Source: Bactrocera neohumeralis
Taxonomy: Eukaryota; Arthropoda; Insecta; Diptera; Tephritidae
NCBI RefSeq assembly: GCF_024586455.1
Contig: NC_065920.1
Span: 71,518,821-71,582,820, forward strand
DNA: 64,000 nucleotides
Direction of reading: 5' to 3'
Shown: piece after piece, positions 35,176 to 45,313 of the stretch
Layout: every line of letters starts with the position of its first letter
How positions within the stretch are numbered: position 1 is the stretch's first letter
Notes under the pieces: model-generated
Databases searched by the model: none
What the model was told of the DNA's origin: nothing
Seen by the model: only the letters and a program-made list of their open reading frames with translations
Program-made: the position numbers and the translations under genes

Positions 35176-36243
35176 TCAATTTTGCATCGACAAATGAAAT
35201 TCAAAGTTCACACGCTTGACTCTATTCGTCATCCATGTACCAATTAAGGCATACTTTCCTTTCGTTAGCATTTTTAGTGGATACAATGCGACGTCATTTA
35301 AAGGAAAATTCTTCACATACAAATAGTGCTGAAATAGCAAAAGTTAACGGTGAATATAATACAAACTATAAAGTGAATACTTAACACGTCTAATACGCTA
35401 CAAACCTCGTTATAAGGACAGGTATGATTCATATTTGTATACGGCATTACTAGCTGATATATGAACTGCAAGAATACATTGCGTTTGGAGCGAATGATCT
35501 TGCATACATCATAAAGGTTGTTGAAATAGTAATTTTGATAGCTGCCATTTATATATTTCATTACCACTGCTTGTAGCTGGAGAGGTGGAAAAGGAAAGCA
35601 TATTTTGAATAAAAGGACACATTGAATTTGCCTTAAGGGGTTATCACCACTTCTGTGTTTCCAAAAATCGAGTTAAATATCGTGTGAGATATATTTGGGA
35701 ATATTTTTCGAAAACCTTAAGTTGATCTGGAAATAGTTTCCAAGATGTGAGCGCGTCTGTTAGCTTCTCAATCGGTTGCCAAAACTTTAAACTCAATTTT
35801 CTTGAAACGTTGTTTTCGGAGTCGTTAAGGAACAGTTCTCCAAAACGCCATAACCGATCGACTTACAATTTTGACACGAAGTTCCTATACCTATTTTCAG
35901 TCTTGCTCCTGAAGTTCAGCTTTGGAATGATCGGAGTCCACAATTCTTCAACAATCAACTTTAAAGTCACCAAACGCGGTTTTTCGACTTGCACGTGGAT
36001 ATAACCCCTTAAGTTGTTTTTTTATAAAGCAACACGCACCATTACATTATCCACTGGGCGCTTAAGTAATTTAAATCGTATATTCACTTTGTTACTTTCC
36101 AAAGAGCATACTTCGAAAGCTAAAAAAGACTTGTCGAGAGCTATACAATTCAGTTGAGTGAAATTCGATTTTAATGTCTCAGTTGAACTAGGAGTTACTA
36201 GGACAATCATTGCAAATATGCATTTGAGAGCAAAGTAGTACAT
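35176..36243 (-). CDS. Secreted DUF1091 family protein, gene A
   Basis: Exons are 36243-36040, 35576-35406 and 35328-35176, giving 175 residues. The introns (GTGCGT...CAG and GTTTGT...CAG) are in phase 0. The first 20 or so residues (MYYFALKCIFAMIVLVTPSS) form a likely signal peptide. The mature part has the DUF1091 pattern: FTQLNCIALDKSFLAFEVC, KYINGSYQNYYFNNLYDVCK, PYTNMNHTCPYNE, then KMLTKGKYALIGTWMTN. Four cysteines match those of gene B. DUF1091 is an expanded insect family of small secreted proteins of unknown biochemical role, some linked to chemosensation. The frame is intact and the start agrees with gene B. A TTAA-flanked element sits in intron 1. Confidence 0.82.
35633..36012 (-). 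mobile_element. TTAA-flanked element in intron 1 of gene A
   Basis: 380 bases bounded by TTAA on both sides. The ends are inverted: TTAAGGGGTTATCACCACTT on the plus strand and, from the other end, TTAAGGGGTTATATCCACGT. TTAA target sites point to a piggyBac-type MITE. The same element, in the same orientation relative to the gene, is at 38568-38970. Confidence 0.8.
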
Positions 36244-36676
36244 ATTTTTGGTAAGTAATTTTCAAACTTCTTCACCGGTAGCGAAAATTTAAAAACAACT
36301 TTTTGGTTTAAATATCACTTTATACTCTAAACATCAGAAATAATTTTAAAATTTATTTTTATTATCAAGCTGAGTATGATAAACTGCACCGATTTTTCAA
36401 AACTGATTGCAATACTGTCTGTCTGCGCAATATATTGCATATTCATCGCAAATAAATAATGAAAATTGGACAATTAAAGGTTGTAATTATTTTAAAACGT
36501 TCACTTTGAGTGCCCCAATTTATCGATGATAAATCGAATAAGTAGGGAAGAGCAAAGTTCGGGCGTTAACGAACATTATGTAGATACTTTCGCAATTCCC
36601 TAGAGTCATCAACTTTCAATTTGATCAATAACCAAATAAAAATTTTACAACATTCAACTTGATTTTATACACTATA

Positions 36677-37250
36677 TACGAGGTGTGTTCAAAAAGTACC
36701 GCGACAGTTTGCTGACAGTTTTCTTCGATTGCAGGGGCATGGTGCATCATGAGTTCTTGCCACAGGGAAGAACGGTCAATAAGGAATATTACCTGCAAGT
36801 TATGCGCAATTTGCGCGAAGCAATCCGTCAGAAACGCCCAGATTTGTGGAAGAACAAAAATTGGCTTTTGCACCACGATAATGCCCCTGCTCACACATCG
36901 TTGCTTGTGCGCGACTTTTTGGCCAAAAACAACACACTAATGATGCCGCAGCCACCGTATTCCCCAGATCTGGCCCCCTGTGACTTTTTCTTGTTCCCTA
37001 AACTGAAGAGGCCCATGAAAGGACGACGTTACGCTTCTCTTGACGAGATAAAGGCGGCATCGAAGGAGGAGCTGAAGAAGATAAAAAAAAATGATTTTTT
37101 GAAGTGCTTCGAAGATTGGAAAAACCGTTGGCACAAGTGTATATTATCTAATGGGGATTACTTTGAAGGGGACAAAATAGATATTCATGAATAAATAAAT
37201 AATTTTTGAAAAAACACAAAATTTGCGATACTTTTTGAACGCACCTCGTC
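36677..37250 (+). mobile_element. Mariner (DD34D) with intact inverted repeats, 5' half deleted
   Basis: The ends read ACGAGGTGTGTTCAAAAAGTA and, from the right, ACGAGGTGCGTTCAAAAAGTA, next to TA. The open frame at 36685-37194 (169 codons) is the catalytic C-terminal half: VFFDCRGMVHHEFLPQGRTV, LLHHDNAPAHTS (second Asp) and PPYSPDLAPCDFF (third Asp, 34 residues further). The N-terminal DNA-binding half and first Asp are gone. It lies in the spacer between the divergent DUF1091 genes. Confidence 0.88.
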
Positions 37251-37960
37251 TATACCGGTATATGGATGTGAGGTATTGTAAAGAGACAAAAACTCTATTA
37301 GATCGATTGTTTCCGCCAGCATATTATTGGATTAAGCTGATTCGTTTGAGTTAATGAGGTTGATTTTCAAATAAATACGAGATCTGTATATAATAGATAT
37401 TTGATTGTGATCTACTCGGGATCTTCGAATATTGCATGTTGAACGCTAATGCAAATTTTTATACCCTGAACAGTATAAAGTTTAGAACGAAGTTTATGAC
37501 TTAAGAAAAGAAACATCAGAGATCCTATAAGATTTATGATTTTTTATATTTATAAATGATCAAAGTGACGAGCAGAGTCGATTTAGCCAGGTCTGCCCGG
37601 GATGTACGCGAACTAGTCCCTCGGTTTTAGGGACATCGACCTGAAATTTTGCATACTTCTTTTTCTCTTCAAGTAGAAACACATTTGTCGAGAACCCAGC
37701 TATCGGTACACCACAGGGTATGGAAAACTTTTTTATTTGACAAGATATGTTCACGAAATTTGCTTTTTATTATTGTCAAAGACACAATTTCCGAATGCCA
37801 TAATCTCCGAATAAATTTTTCGGATCGCACTAGTATATCATACAGCTGCCACACAAGCCGATCAATCAGAGTTCTTTTATATTAAATTCACGCTTTGTTT
37901 TGTGTATTATAAAGCATTGTCAACAGCTGAGTATATTTCCGCGGCCCTGATCATTGAAAG
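37251..37960. repeat. 154-base family remnant in the inter-gene spacer
   Basis: From about 37440 to 37870: AGAGTCGATTTAGCCAG, ACGCGAACTAGTCCCT, TGAAATTTTGCATACTTC, TGACAAGATATGTTCACGAAA and CAGCTGCCACACAAGCCG are the family's signature phrases. No gene is seen. Confidence 0.6.
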
Positions 37961-38312
37961 CTGCGAAAGTACCTATACCATGTTCGGTAACGAACGAACC
38001 TTGCTCTTCTCACTTGTTCGATTTATAATTGATAAATTGGAGCACTCAAAGTGAACGTTTCAAAATAATTACAACCTTTAATTGTCCAATTTTCATTATT
38101 TATACATATGATTATATAATATGTTGAGCAAACAGTCATTATTGCAAACAGTTTTCCAAAATCGGTTCAGTTTACCATACTCAGCTTAATAATAAAAATA
38201 AATTTCAATTTTTTTTGCGATTTTTGGAGTAAAAAGCTCTGCTATTTAAAGAAAAAGCTCTTTTAAAGTAGCCGCTACTGGTGAAGAAGTTGGAAAATTA
38301 CTTGCCAAAAAT

Positions 38313-39424
38313 ATGGACTACTTTGCTCTCAAATGCGCACTTTCAATGATTTTACTAATAACTCGTAGTTCAACTGAGACTATAAAACCGAAATTTACCC
38401 AACTGATTTGCAAAGTTCACGACAAATCTTTTGTAGTCTCCGAAGTATGCGCTTTGGACAGTAAAAGTGTAGCAAATATACGACTTAAATTGCTTAAACG
38501 GCCACTGGATAGTATAACGGTGCGTATATGTACATATATGCGTTGCGTACTTTAAAAGAAAAATAACTTAAGGGGTTATATCCACTTGCAAGTTGGACAG
38601 ACGCGTTTGTTGATTTTAAAGTTAATTGTTAAAAAAGTTTTGGAAATTCCTTTTGAGAACTTGTGGACTCTTTTCATCTTAAAGTCGATCTACAGGAGGA
38701 ACTCAGAAAAAACGTTTAAGAACTTCGTGCCAAATTGCAAGTCGATCGATTCTGGCGTTTTGGAGAACTGGTCCTCATCGAGTCTGAAAACAACGTTTCA
38801 AGAAAATTGAGTTTAAAGTTTTGGCAACCGATTAAGAAGCTTAAAGACGCGCTCACATCTTGGAAACTATTTCCAGATCAACTTAAGGTTTTCGAAAAAT
38901 ATTCCCAAATATATCTCACACGATATTTAAATCGATTTTTGGAAACACAGAAGTGGTGATAACCCCTTAAGGCAAATTCAATGTGTCCTTTTATTCAAAA
39001 TATGCTTTACTTCTTCACCTCTCCAGCTACAAGGAATGATAATGAAGTATATAAATGGCAGTTACCAAAATTACCACTTCAACAATCTCTATGATATATG
39101 CAAGATCATGCGCTCCAAACGCAATGCCTTCGTGCAGTATATATATCAACAAGTACTGCCGTTTACGAATTTTAATCGCACCTGTCCTTTTAACGAGGTT
39201 TGTAGCGTACTATTAGTCGTGTTAAGTATTCACTATATAGTTTGTGTTATATTCACCGTTAATTTTTGCTATTTCAGCCCTATTTGGTGGTGAAGAATTT
39301 TCCTTTAAATGACGCCGCATTGTATCCACTACAAATGTTAACGAAAGGAAAGTATGCCTTAGTTGGTACATATATGACGAATAGAGTCAAGCGTGTGAAC
39401 GTTGAATTGTATTTGTCGATGTAA
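38313..39424 (+). CDS. Secreted DUF1091 family protein, gene B
   Basis: Exons are 38313-38519, 39027-39197 and 39278-39424, giving 174 residues. Splice sites and phases match gene A. The signal-like start is MDYFALKCALSMILLITRSS. The mature part keeps FTQLICKVHDKSFVVSEVC, KYINGSYQNYHFNNLYDICK, PFTNFNRTCPFNE and QMLTKGKYALVGTYMTN. It stops two residues earlier than gene A. It is transcribed away from gene A, with starts about 2.1 kb apart. The role is unknown; it is probably a small secreted or chemosensory-type protein by family. The intact frame across both paralogues suggests both are under selection. Confidence 0.82.
38568..38970 (+). mobile_element. TTAA-flanked element in intron 1 of gene B
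   Basis: 403 bases between TTAA sites. The ends read TTAAGGGGTTATATCCACTT and, from the right, TTAAGGGGTTATCACCACTT. It aligns with the reverse complement of 35633-36012. Because both paralogues carry it at the same place, it entered before the inverted duplication. Confidence 0.8.
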
Positions 39425-39534
39425 TATTCAATGTTGGTTTATATAACTTAGAGGTTTCATGAATAAAATAATGAGTTCGTCGAATATTTAACATCCGATT
39501 TGATATCTGGTAAGATTTTACATTTTACCGCTCG

Positions 39535-39955
39535 GATACCAACAGAGCCAGTTATAACCCTTAAAATTATGGAAAAACTTACCTTGATGAAGGTGAAAAG
39601 CTCGCTGGTTCTGTGGTGATTTGCTTCGCAATGACCGCAATTGCACCCGATGGCTGTCCAACGGTCACCAAGCTCCTGCAAGGCTACATAATCATAAATC
39701 GAACGAGGACAGCGGAGCTACAAACCGCTGTCATTCCGACTCACTACAACGAGGTTTGGTTGTTATTTTTGCTAATTTATCAGCTTTACAATTGCCTGTA
39801 ATTCCACTGTGACCTGGTACCCAAACAAATCTTTTCCACAAGTAACTAGATTCTATTGATAACGAGGCTAGACATTCCGTAACCAGACTCGAGCCATCAG
39901 TCAGCGAGTACAAGGCTAGTATTGCAGCTGTACTATCGGAGTTTATAGCCACTTC
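39535..39955 (-). mobile_element. LINE RNase H fragment, antisense
   Basis: The minus-strand frame 39952-39731 reads MAINSDSTAAILALYSLTD, then WVPGHSGITGNCKADKLA, the RNase H catalytic and GNxxAD motifs of R1-type LINEs. An adjoining frame (39681-39540) has LGDRWTAIGCNCGHCEANHH followed by a GTAAGT; its origin is unclear. Confidence 0.7.
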
Positions 39956-40729
39956 TTATGGTCATATAGTGACATGTAATTCTGGACTTTCAGAAACGAT
40001 CTCTATATTGCTATTCGGGTAAAGAGTATATATATATACCTCATATAATATTCTCAACATCTTGGTTGCACGGCTTAAAGTACTCAAACGTATTGAATCG
40101 AAAATATCTCAGAGTCGTATAATGGAATAATTAGTCCGCTTTGTTGGATTAGCGAAATTTCGGCTAAATAAGATCCCAGTTCTTACTTTATTTTTTTTAT
40201 TTATTTATTTTATTTTATTATTTATTTTTGTTTTGTTTAATTTTATTCTTTTTTATATTTTATTTTAATTTTCTTTTTTTCATATTTTAAAATTTTCCCT
40301 TTATTAGAGCAGTGAGTCCTATATACTTAACTTTGGCGTGATGCATTCGTTTATATTTAGAACTTTTTCAACAAAATAATGACTATCTGTCAAATCTAGA
40401 CTAATTAAGTTGTCAAAGCAATATTTGAATCAAATTAAAATAGTTTAGCTTAGCAAATCTCCCCAAACAATCAATATAATGGCGCTCAATGCAGATACTA
40501 TTACAATTTTAATGTATTGATGCGATTTGGACTTTTAAATGACATTCAATATAGCAATATTTTTCGCCATTTATCCACATTTTTTTGGTTCAAATTCAGC
40601 TTTCAACTTGTCAAACTAAGCCACTAACATCCGCTTAGTTACGTACCAGTACACCCAAATGCCAGGGAAGTAAAATATTTATTAAAATATAATAAAATTA
40701 TTGAGTTTCGAAATAAAAAGCGATCACAA
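39956..40729. other. AT-rich spacer and 5' flank of the broken DUF1091 exon
   Basis: Very T-rich at 40190-40300. From about 40370, CAAATCTAGACTAATTAAGT and TTAAAATAGTTTAGCTTAGC resemble 43980-44060, upstream of the intact gene at 44295, so the flank was duplicated with the gene. Confidence 0.5.
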
Positions 40730-40903
40730 ATGAAAGTCAACACTATGAGGCTCCAAGCGTTTAACACAATTTTAAGTGGCATGTCATTCTTGACTAGTTT
40801 CGCGCCATATTTGGAGTTGGCAACAGCCGCTCAAGTGACGTTAACAAACATCAAGTGTAAAAGCTTTGCGTATAGCACCGAGTATCGTTTCGAAAATCGT
40901 TGA
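40730..40903 (+). pseudogene. Truncated DUF1091 gene, first exon only
   Basis: The 57-codon frame starts MKVNTMRLQAFNTILSGMSF, a likely signal peptide, and continues QVTLTNIKCKSFAYSTEYRF, matching the start of the mature DUF1091 domain (compare DQITNIKCIVLDKSCVDF in gene C). It stops at TGA right where dispersed repeat DNA begins. No further exons are found before the mariner at 41577. The rest of the gene was probably lost by the repeat insertion. Confidence 0.65.
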
Positions 40904-40904
40904 A

Positions 40905-41035
40905 TTAGGTTTATGGTAGCTAAAGGAAATATTGACACGATTCAATACATTTTTGACACACAGATCCACCATTGTCAGGAAAATATTATCTCTGAATTTC
41001 GATGATATAGTACAATCGTCACGCAAACCTTACCA
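40905..41035 (-). repeat. Dispersed repeat family D fragment
   Basis: CGATTCAATACATTTTTGAC, ACACAGATC and TATTGTCAGGAAA-like phrases match 27560-27640 and 57285-57360. It replaces the downstream part of the DUF1091 exon. Strand is uncertain. Confidence 0.5.
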
Positions 41036-41576
41036 CTAAACATTCTTAAATTCTTTTCGGACTTTTTCGTTCGTTTGAGATTTGCTTCAATTTTGTTTTT
41101 TTTTTTATGTTTTTAATAAGCATAAGTAAACTAAATTATATTATCTAATTATAATTACAGTTTTTCATTTATTACGTTTATTGAGTAAAACACAAATTAG
41201 CTTTTCTGTGCTTATACAAAAGCGGCCGATTTTGTTGTTTTTAAAGTGATACAAAAATAAAAAAAAATGAAGTAAAATATTAATTTCAAATATAGTGTAA
41301 ATGAAAATAAATTAAAAATATAAACAATACCACTTTTTCATTATATGTCAGTCTCTTACATTTCGAGCTCATTTTGTAAAGCTCACTATCTTTCAATTGA
41401 TTTATCTATAGCTGAATGTGATTTGTTTTTGATTTTAAATATTTTTGATTAATAACATGTCATTAACTTATTTCTAGAAAAAAAAAATCTATACCGTAAA
41501 AAGTACCAATATAAAATGTAGACAAATATGCACAATTCTTGAATTTAATTTTGAGTGGTAAGATTTGCGTGGCCAC
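41036..41576. other. AT-rich spacer, no gene
   Basis: Nothing recognised beyond homopolymer runs. Confidence 0.35.
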
Positions 41577-42358
41577 GAGGGTTGCTATATATATTTCTGG
41601 CCTAATAATGTAAATAGGCATATTTATCAACGAAAATGTTTTTCTTTATTTTTTATTTTTTTTTTTTTTTTGTCGTTTGCTGTTTTGTTTCGGGCTCATA
41701 CGCATAGATCCATGATTCGTCACCTGTGACGATCTTATAAACGTCTTTTGAAGCATCGCGATTGTATTTTTTTCAGCATTTCTTTACACCAGTCCACACG
41801 TGCCTTTTTTTGAGCGATTGTCAAATTGTGCGGGATCCAACAAGAACAAGGTGTTCATGCAATATCGAATGTATGCTGGTGGGAGAAATGCATAGCCATG
41901 CCTCTATCTGAAGGTATGTTACATGACGGTCTTGCATTATCAGTTCACGTACGGCATCGATGTTTTCTGGCACAACGGCTGTTTTTGGACGACCTTCACG
42001 GAATTAGTCTTTGAGCGAGCGTCGGCCACGATTGAATTCGTTGTACCAGTTTTTCACAGTGCTATAGGATGGTGCTTCATAGCCATACAAAGATTTTAGT
42101 TCATCGATGCACTCTTGTCGTGATAATCCACGTCGAAACTTGTGAAAAATGATCGCACGAAAATGTTCACGAGCTAATTTCATTTTTTGGCCGAGATGAA
42201 TTTTTTAATTCGCTGTAAATAAAACAATTCACGATTAAATGACAAAACGTTCTGAGTGATGTTATGCTAAAAAATGTCAAACTTTCCAATGGAAATGTCA
42301 GATTGCACCTGACAACACTTAGTGTTGCCCTAGGCCAGAATATATATAGCTGCCCTCG
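41577..42358 (-). mobile_element. Internally deleted mariner with matching ends
   Basis: The ends match in inverted orientation: GAGGGTTGCTATATATATTT with CTGGCCTA on the left, and TAGGCCAGAATATATATAGC followed by TGCCCTC on the right. On the minus strand the start KLAREHFRAIIFHKFRRGLS and the text YNEFNRGRRSL are followed by KKYNRDASKDVYKIVTGDES and WIYAYEP. The second half is replaced by a T-rich run at 41640-41670. It is a SETMAR-like mariner, dead. Confidence 0.78.
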
Positions 42359-42359
42359 T

Positions 42360-42540
42360 ATATATAATTATATATTTAGGCTTAGCTGCAGATGCAATTC
42401 GTCTATTTTCACACTATGACAAAAGAAAGTAAGAAAAATATTTCATAGATACCAAATCTGGTTGAAATCGGTCAAGATGGTTCTGAGAGAGAGTTAATTA
42501 TACCAAAAAGTGGGCGGTGCCATGCTTATTTTGATCATGG
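42360..42540 (+). repeat. Dispersed repeat fragment
   Basis: GTTGAAATCGGTCAAGATGG and AAAAAGTGGGCGG phrases are shared with the D-type repeats. Short and non-coding. Confidence 0.45.
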
Positions 42541-43075
42541 AGAGTCGATTCGGCGCAGTTCGCAGCAAGACCGTCAAATAGTCGGTTATCATGGTGCGAT
42601 AACGGTCACCATTGATGATTACGTTCTCACCGGTAACATTTTTGAAGAAATATGACACACTAAACCGTTACTTTTTCTGAGTGAACTAACACTTGTTGAA
42701 TACATTCAGTTTGCTCTTCGTCCCAAATGCGGCAATTTTGATTGTTTACATATTCATTGAGCCAGAAATGAGCCCCATCGCTGAAAAAAAATCGGTTCGA
42801 AAACGTCAGATCTTGTTGGAACTTTTCAAGGGCCCATAGAGCGAAGCTATGTCGCATGGAAAGGTTGAGCGGCTTCTGTTCTTGCAGAAGCTGTATTTTG
42901 TACGCTTTCAATTAAAGTTTCGAGTTGCTGCGAACGGCGTCGAATCGACTCTCCACGGCAGCTCGGCTTCTAGACTTTCTTTACTGCATACTGAATTCGG
43001 TCGAATGTTATCTTATAATGAATGCTGGAACTCGAGATGGGTAATGGTTTGCGAATAGTACGCTCAGTAGGCCGA
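42541..43075 (-). mobile_element. DUF4817-type transposase fragment, antisense
   Basis: The minus-strand frame 42911-42660 reads MKAYKIQLLQEQKPLNLSMR, HSFALWALEKFQ, FSDGAHFWLNEYVNNQNCR and IWDEEQTECIQQ. The catalytic DEAHFW reads DGAHFW. The flanking 42541-42650 matches the NVTVNGDRY block. It is cut on both sides; its end abuts the mariner at 43082. Confidence 0.8.
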
Positions 43076-43081
43076 TTAAAC

Positions 43082-43766
43082 TGTACGTTCCAAAGTAAAC
43101 AGGACATAAAAAATAGAACAGAACAAATGATTTTTTCGGCAAAATCAATATATTTTATTCAAAATAGTCTCCTTTTGCTTCAATACAGCTTTTTGCACGG
43201 TCCAAAAGCATGTCGAACGAGTGTTTTAGCTCGTTGGCCGGTATGATCGCCAGAATGCCCGTGCAAGCCTTTTGAAAGGCATCTACGTCTGCATAACGCT
43301 TTCCTTTTATGGGCAAATGCATTTTTCCCAAAAAGGAAGAAGTCGTACGGTGCCATATCAGGTGAATATGGGGAGTGGTTAATGATTAAAATGTGATTTT
43401 TGGTCAAATAATCGTCCATCGAATGTTGGATTCTGAGCAATTTTTGGTCGTCAGTCAATTTGTGCGGAACAAACCGTGCACACACCTTTCGTAAGCCCAA
43501 ATGTTCATTCAAAATGCCATAAATCGATGTTTTGGTGATGTTCAATTCCATTTCCATGAATTTCAATGATGATTCCGGCTGATTTTTGATGAATTCACGC
43601 ACAGTTTCGTTGGAATTTCCGGTGATCACGGATTTTGATTGGCCCACATGTTGATCGTCATTTATGTCCTCACGACCACTTTGAAAACGTTGAAACCACT
43701 CGAGCACTGGCGCCATCAGGGAGCGCTAGATTCGAAAAGTCCTATTTACTTTGGAACGCTCCTTAT
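43082..43766 (-). mobile_element. Internally deleted mariner derivative, copy 2
   Basis: The inverted ends are CGTTCCAAAGTAAACAGGAC and, from the right, CGTTCCAAAGTAAATAGGAC. The minus-strand frame 43716-43180 (178 codons) runs EWFQRFQSGREDINDD, KFMEMELNITKTSIYGILNE, KVCARFVPHKLTDDQKLLRI, then jumps to DDYLTKNHILIINHSPYSPD. The jump is at the same place as in 28307-28987. The loss covers the first two catalytic Asp residues. Confidence 0.85.
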
Positions 43767-44208
43767 ATTAACCATATGTTCAGCGAAGCGTGCGAAAAAC
43801 ATTCTTTACAGAATGTGAAAGTTGAAAGATTCGTTGACGTTCTTTCTTCTATGATGAAATGCCAAACAATACTGAACAAAAACAAAATGACAGCTTGACA
43901 AGACTATTGAAAAAAGTACCTCTAATTTGATCACCCGTTATAAGATTTTAGATTGATCTTGCAGAGCACGTTCAACCAAATAGCAGCTATCCACCAAATC
44001 TAGATTCATTAAGTCATTATAAAATATTTATTACTAATTGAAATAGCTTAGTTTATTAAGAGTTATGATAAAAATAATTGTTGTGATTATTGAAATTCCG
44101 ATAATATGTTAGACAAGATATACAGCTATAAACAGAACTTGATGAGTTCATTATCGATTCGGGTAACGAACGAAGTGAAGGTGTAAAATAAATAAAATTT
44201 GGAAGAAA
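43767..44208. other. 5' flank of DUF1091 gene C
   Basis: Non-coding. 43975-44060 resembles 40370-40450 upstream of the broken paralogue, and this may include conserved control sequence. Confidence 0.5.
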
Positions 44209-44236
44209 TATAAAACCGTCAGTAGAGCTTTCAGTT
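44209..44236 (+). promoter_or_regulatory. Probable core promoter of gene C
   Basis: TATAAAA at 44209-44215 is followed by TCAGTT at 44231-44236, which fits the fly initiator (TCAKTY). The spacing from TATA to initiator A is 24 bases, slightly short of the usual 30. The start codon follows at 44295, leaving a leader of about 60 bases. Confidence 0.5.
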
Positions 44237-44294
44237 CAACGAAACACAATTCAAATCCGCAGAACTCTTCACTCCCCGCATAAAACCAAGAATT

Positions 44295-45005
44295 ATGCCC
44301 ATTAGGACTACATTATTAAGACTATTCTTGGTGGCCAGTTTGACACCGCTTTTGAAGCTGACCATGGCTGATCAAATTACGAACATCAAATGCATAGTGC
44401 TCGATAAAAGCTGCGTGGACTTCACCGAGTGCCGTTTGCGTATGGTGAAACGTGATGTGAATGAAATCTCAGTGTACGCGAAACTATTCCAGCTGCCGGT
44501 GGTGAATACGTCGGTGTGTTTGAGTAAATTCAGTAAATTTTATCTCATTTTCAAAACTTACGGGAAATTTCATATTTAAAATACTAATTAATTTTATTTA
44601 AATCGCCAACAAACAGTTTCAGCTGAAATTTATGAAAAAGTCCAACGGCTATCGTCCTTATTTTGGTGAGGTGAATTACGATGGCTGCAAATTTTTGGAA
44701 ACACAAAAAAATCCCTTAGTGAAATATTTGTACAGTTTCTTACTTCCCTACACGAATGTCAACCACACATGCCCGATAAATGTACGTAAAAAGGCTTTTT
44801 ATCCACTTCAACAGTAACTCGCCAAGTGAAGATTGTTTTTCTTTCTTTCTAGCATGATATTGTTTTGAGAAATTATCGCATCGATGAGAAGCTTCTGAAG
44901 GGTGCTGGCTTTCTGCCAACTGGAGAATATGCCTTTTTCATCACGTGGACTTTTAATAGCATGAAGTGCGGACGCACGGAAATGTTTTTCAAACATAAAG
45001 AATAA
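44295..45005 (+). CDS. Secreted DUF1091 family protein, gene C
   Basis: Exons are 44295-44513, 44617-44781 and 44853-45005, giving 178 residues. Both introns are phase 0 (GTGTGT...CAG and GTACGT...TAG). A hydrophobic start (TLLRLFLVASLTPLLKLTMA) is a likely signal peptide. The mature protein shows the full DUF1091 layout: ITNIKCIVLDKSCVDFTEC, VYAKLFQLPVVNTS, FMKKSNGYRPYF, YDGCKFLE, LLPYTNVNHTCPIN, then HDIVLRNYRID, LPTGEYAFFITWTF. It keeps the four family cysteines plus two extra. It is more diverged from A and B than they are from each other. Biochemical function is unknown; a secreted lipid-binding-like or chemosensory role is only a family-level guess. Confidence 0.86.
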
Positions 45006-45033
45006 ATGGCTTGAAATAAAAAATTAGTGCATA

Positions 45034-45140
45034 TTAGGGTGCTTTAAAAAATGTATTAATTTATTAAATAATTTTTTTTTTATTAATTTATCATTTTTAT
45101 TTAAAATATGAATTTATTAAATTTTTTTGAAGCACCCTAA
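45034..45140. repeat. Hairpin MITE just after gene C
   Basis: 107 bases with ends TTAGGGTGCTTTAAAAAA and, inverted, TTAGGGTGCTTCAAAAAA. The AT-rich interior is itself largely self-complementary. TGCATA lies directly on both sides, a candidate 6-base target duplication. It starts 29 bases after the stop codon, so it may lie in the 3' UTR. Confidence 0.7.
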
Positions 45141-45313
45141 TGCATATATTATACATTACTGTCCGCAGCCATATCGGCTGTACACTCTACAGTTCTGCAT
45201 ACATATATTCCTAAAGCTATAATTATGACATTTCATTCTCTTTTGCCTAAATTTACCAATTAAATGGCTTGATGAAGCATAAAAAAGTTTAAAAATTGTC
45301 ATTACATATTTAA

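Larger units (their letters stand above)
35060..36600. repeat. Inverted duplication, left arm
   Basis: The reverse complement aligns in order with 37965-39510. The alignment covers the 3' flank, three exons, two introns, the intronic TTAA element, the promoter side and a block with CACTTTGAGTGC / GCACTCAAAGTG. The arms are diverged, so this is an old palindrome-like duplication. Confidence 0.8.
37965..39510. repeat. Inverted duplication, right arm
   Basis: Partner of 35060-36600. It ends near 39510, where sequence matching the 3' flank of gene A (TCGAATATTTAACA) runs into LINE-derived DNA. Confidence 0.8.

Noticed and set aside
35747..36004. 85-codon frame inside intron 1 of DUF1091 gene A
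   Set aside because: It lies wholly inside the TTAA element, is not conserved in the paired copy and matches no transposase.
39540..39681. Minus-strand frame with CNCGHC and a GTAAGT, like a zinc-binding exon
   Set aside because: Directly joined to LINE RNase H sequence with no acceptor or partner exon seen; probably LINE-derived or chance.
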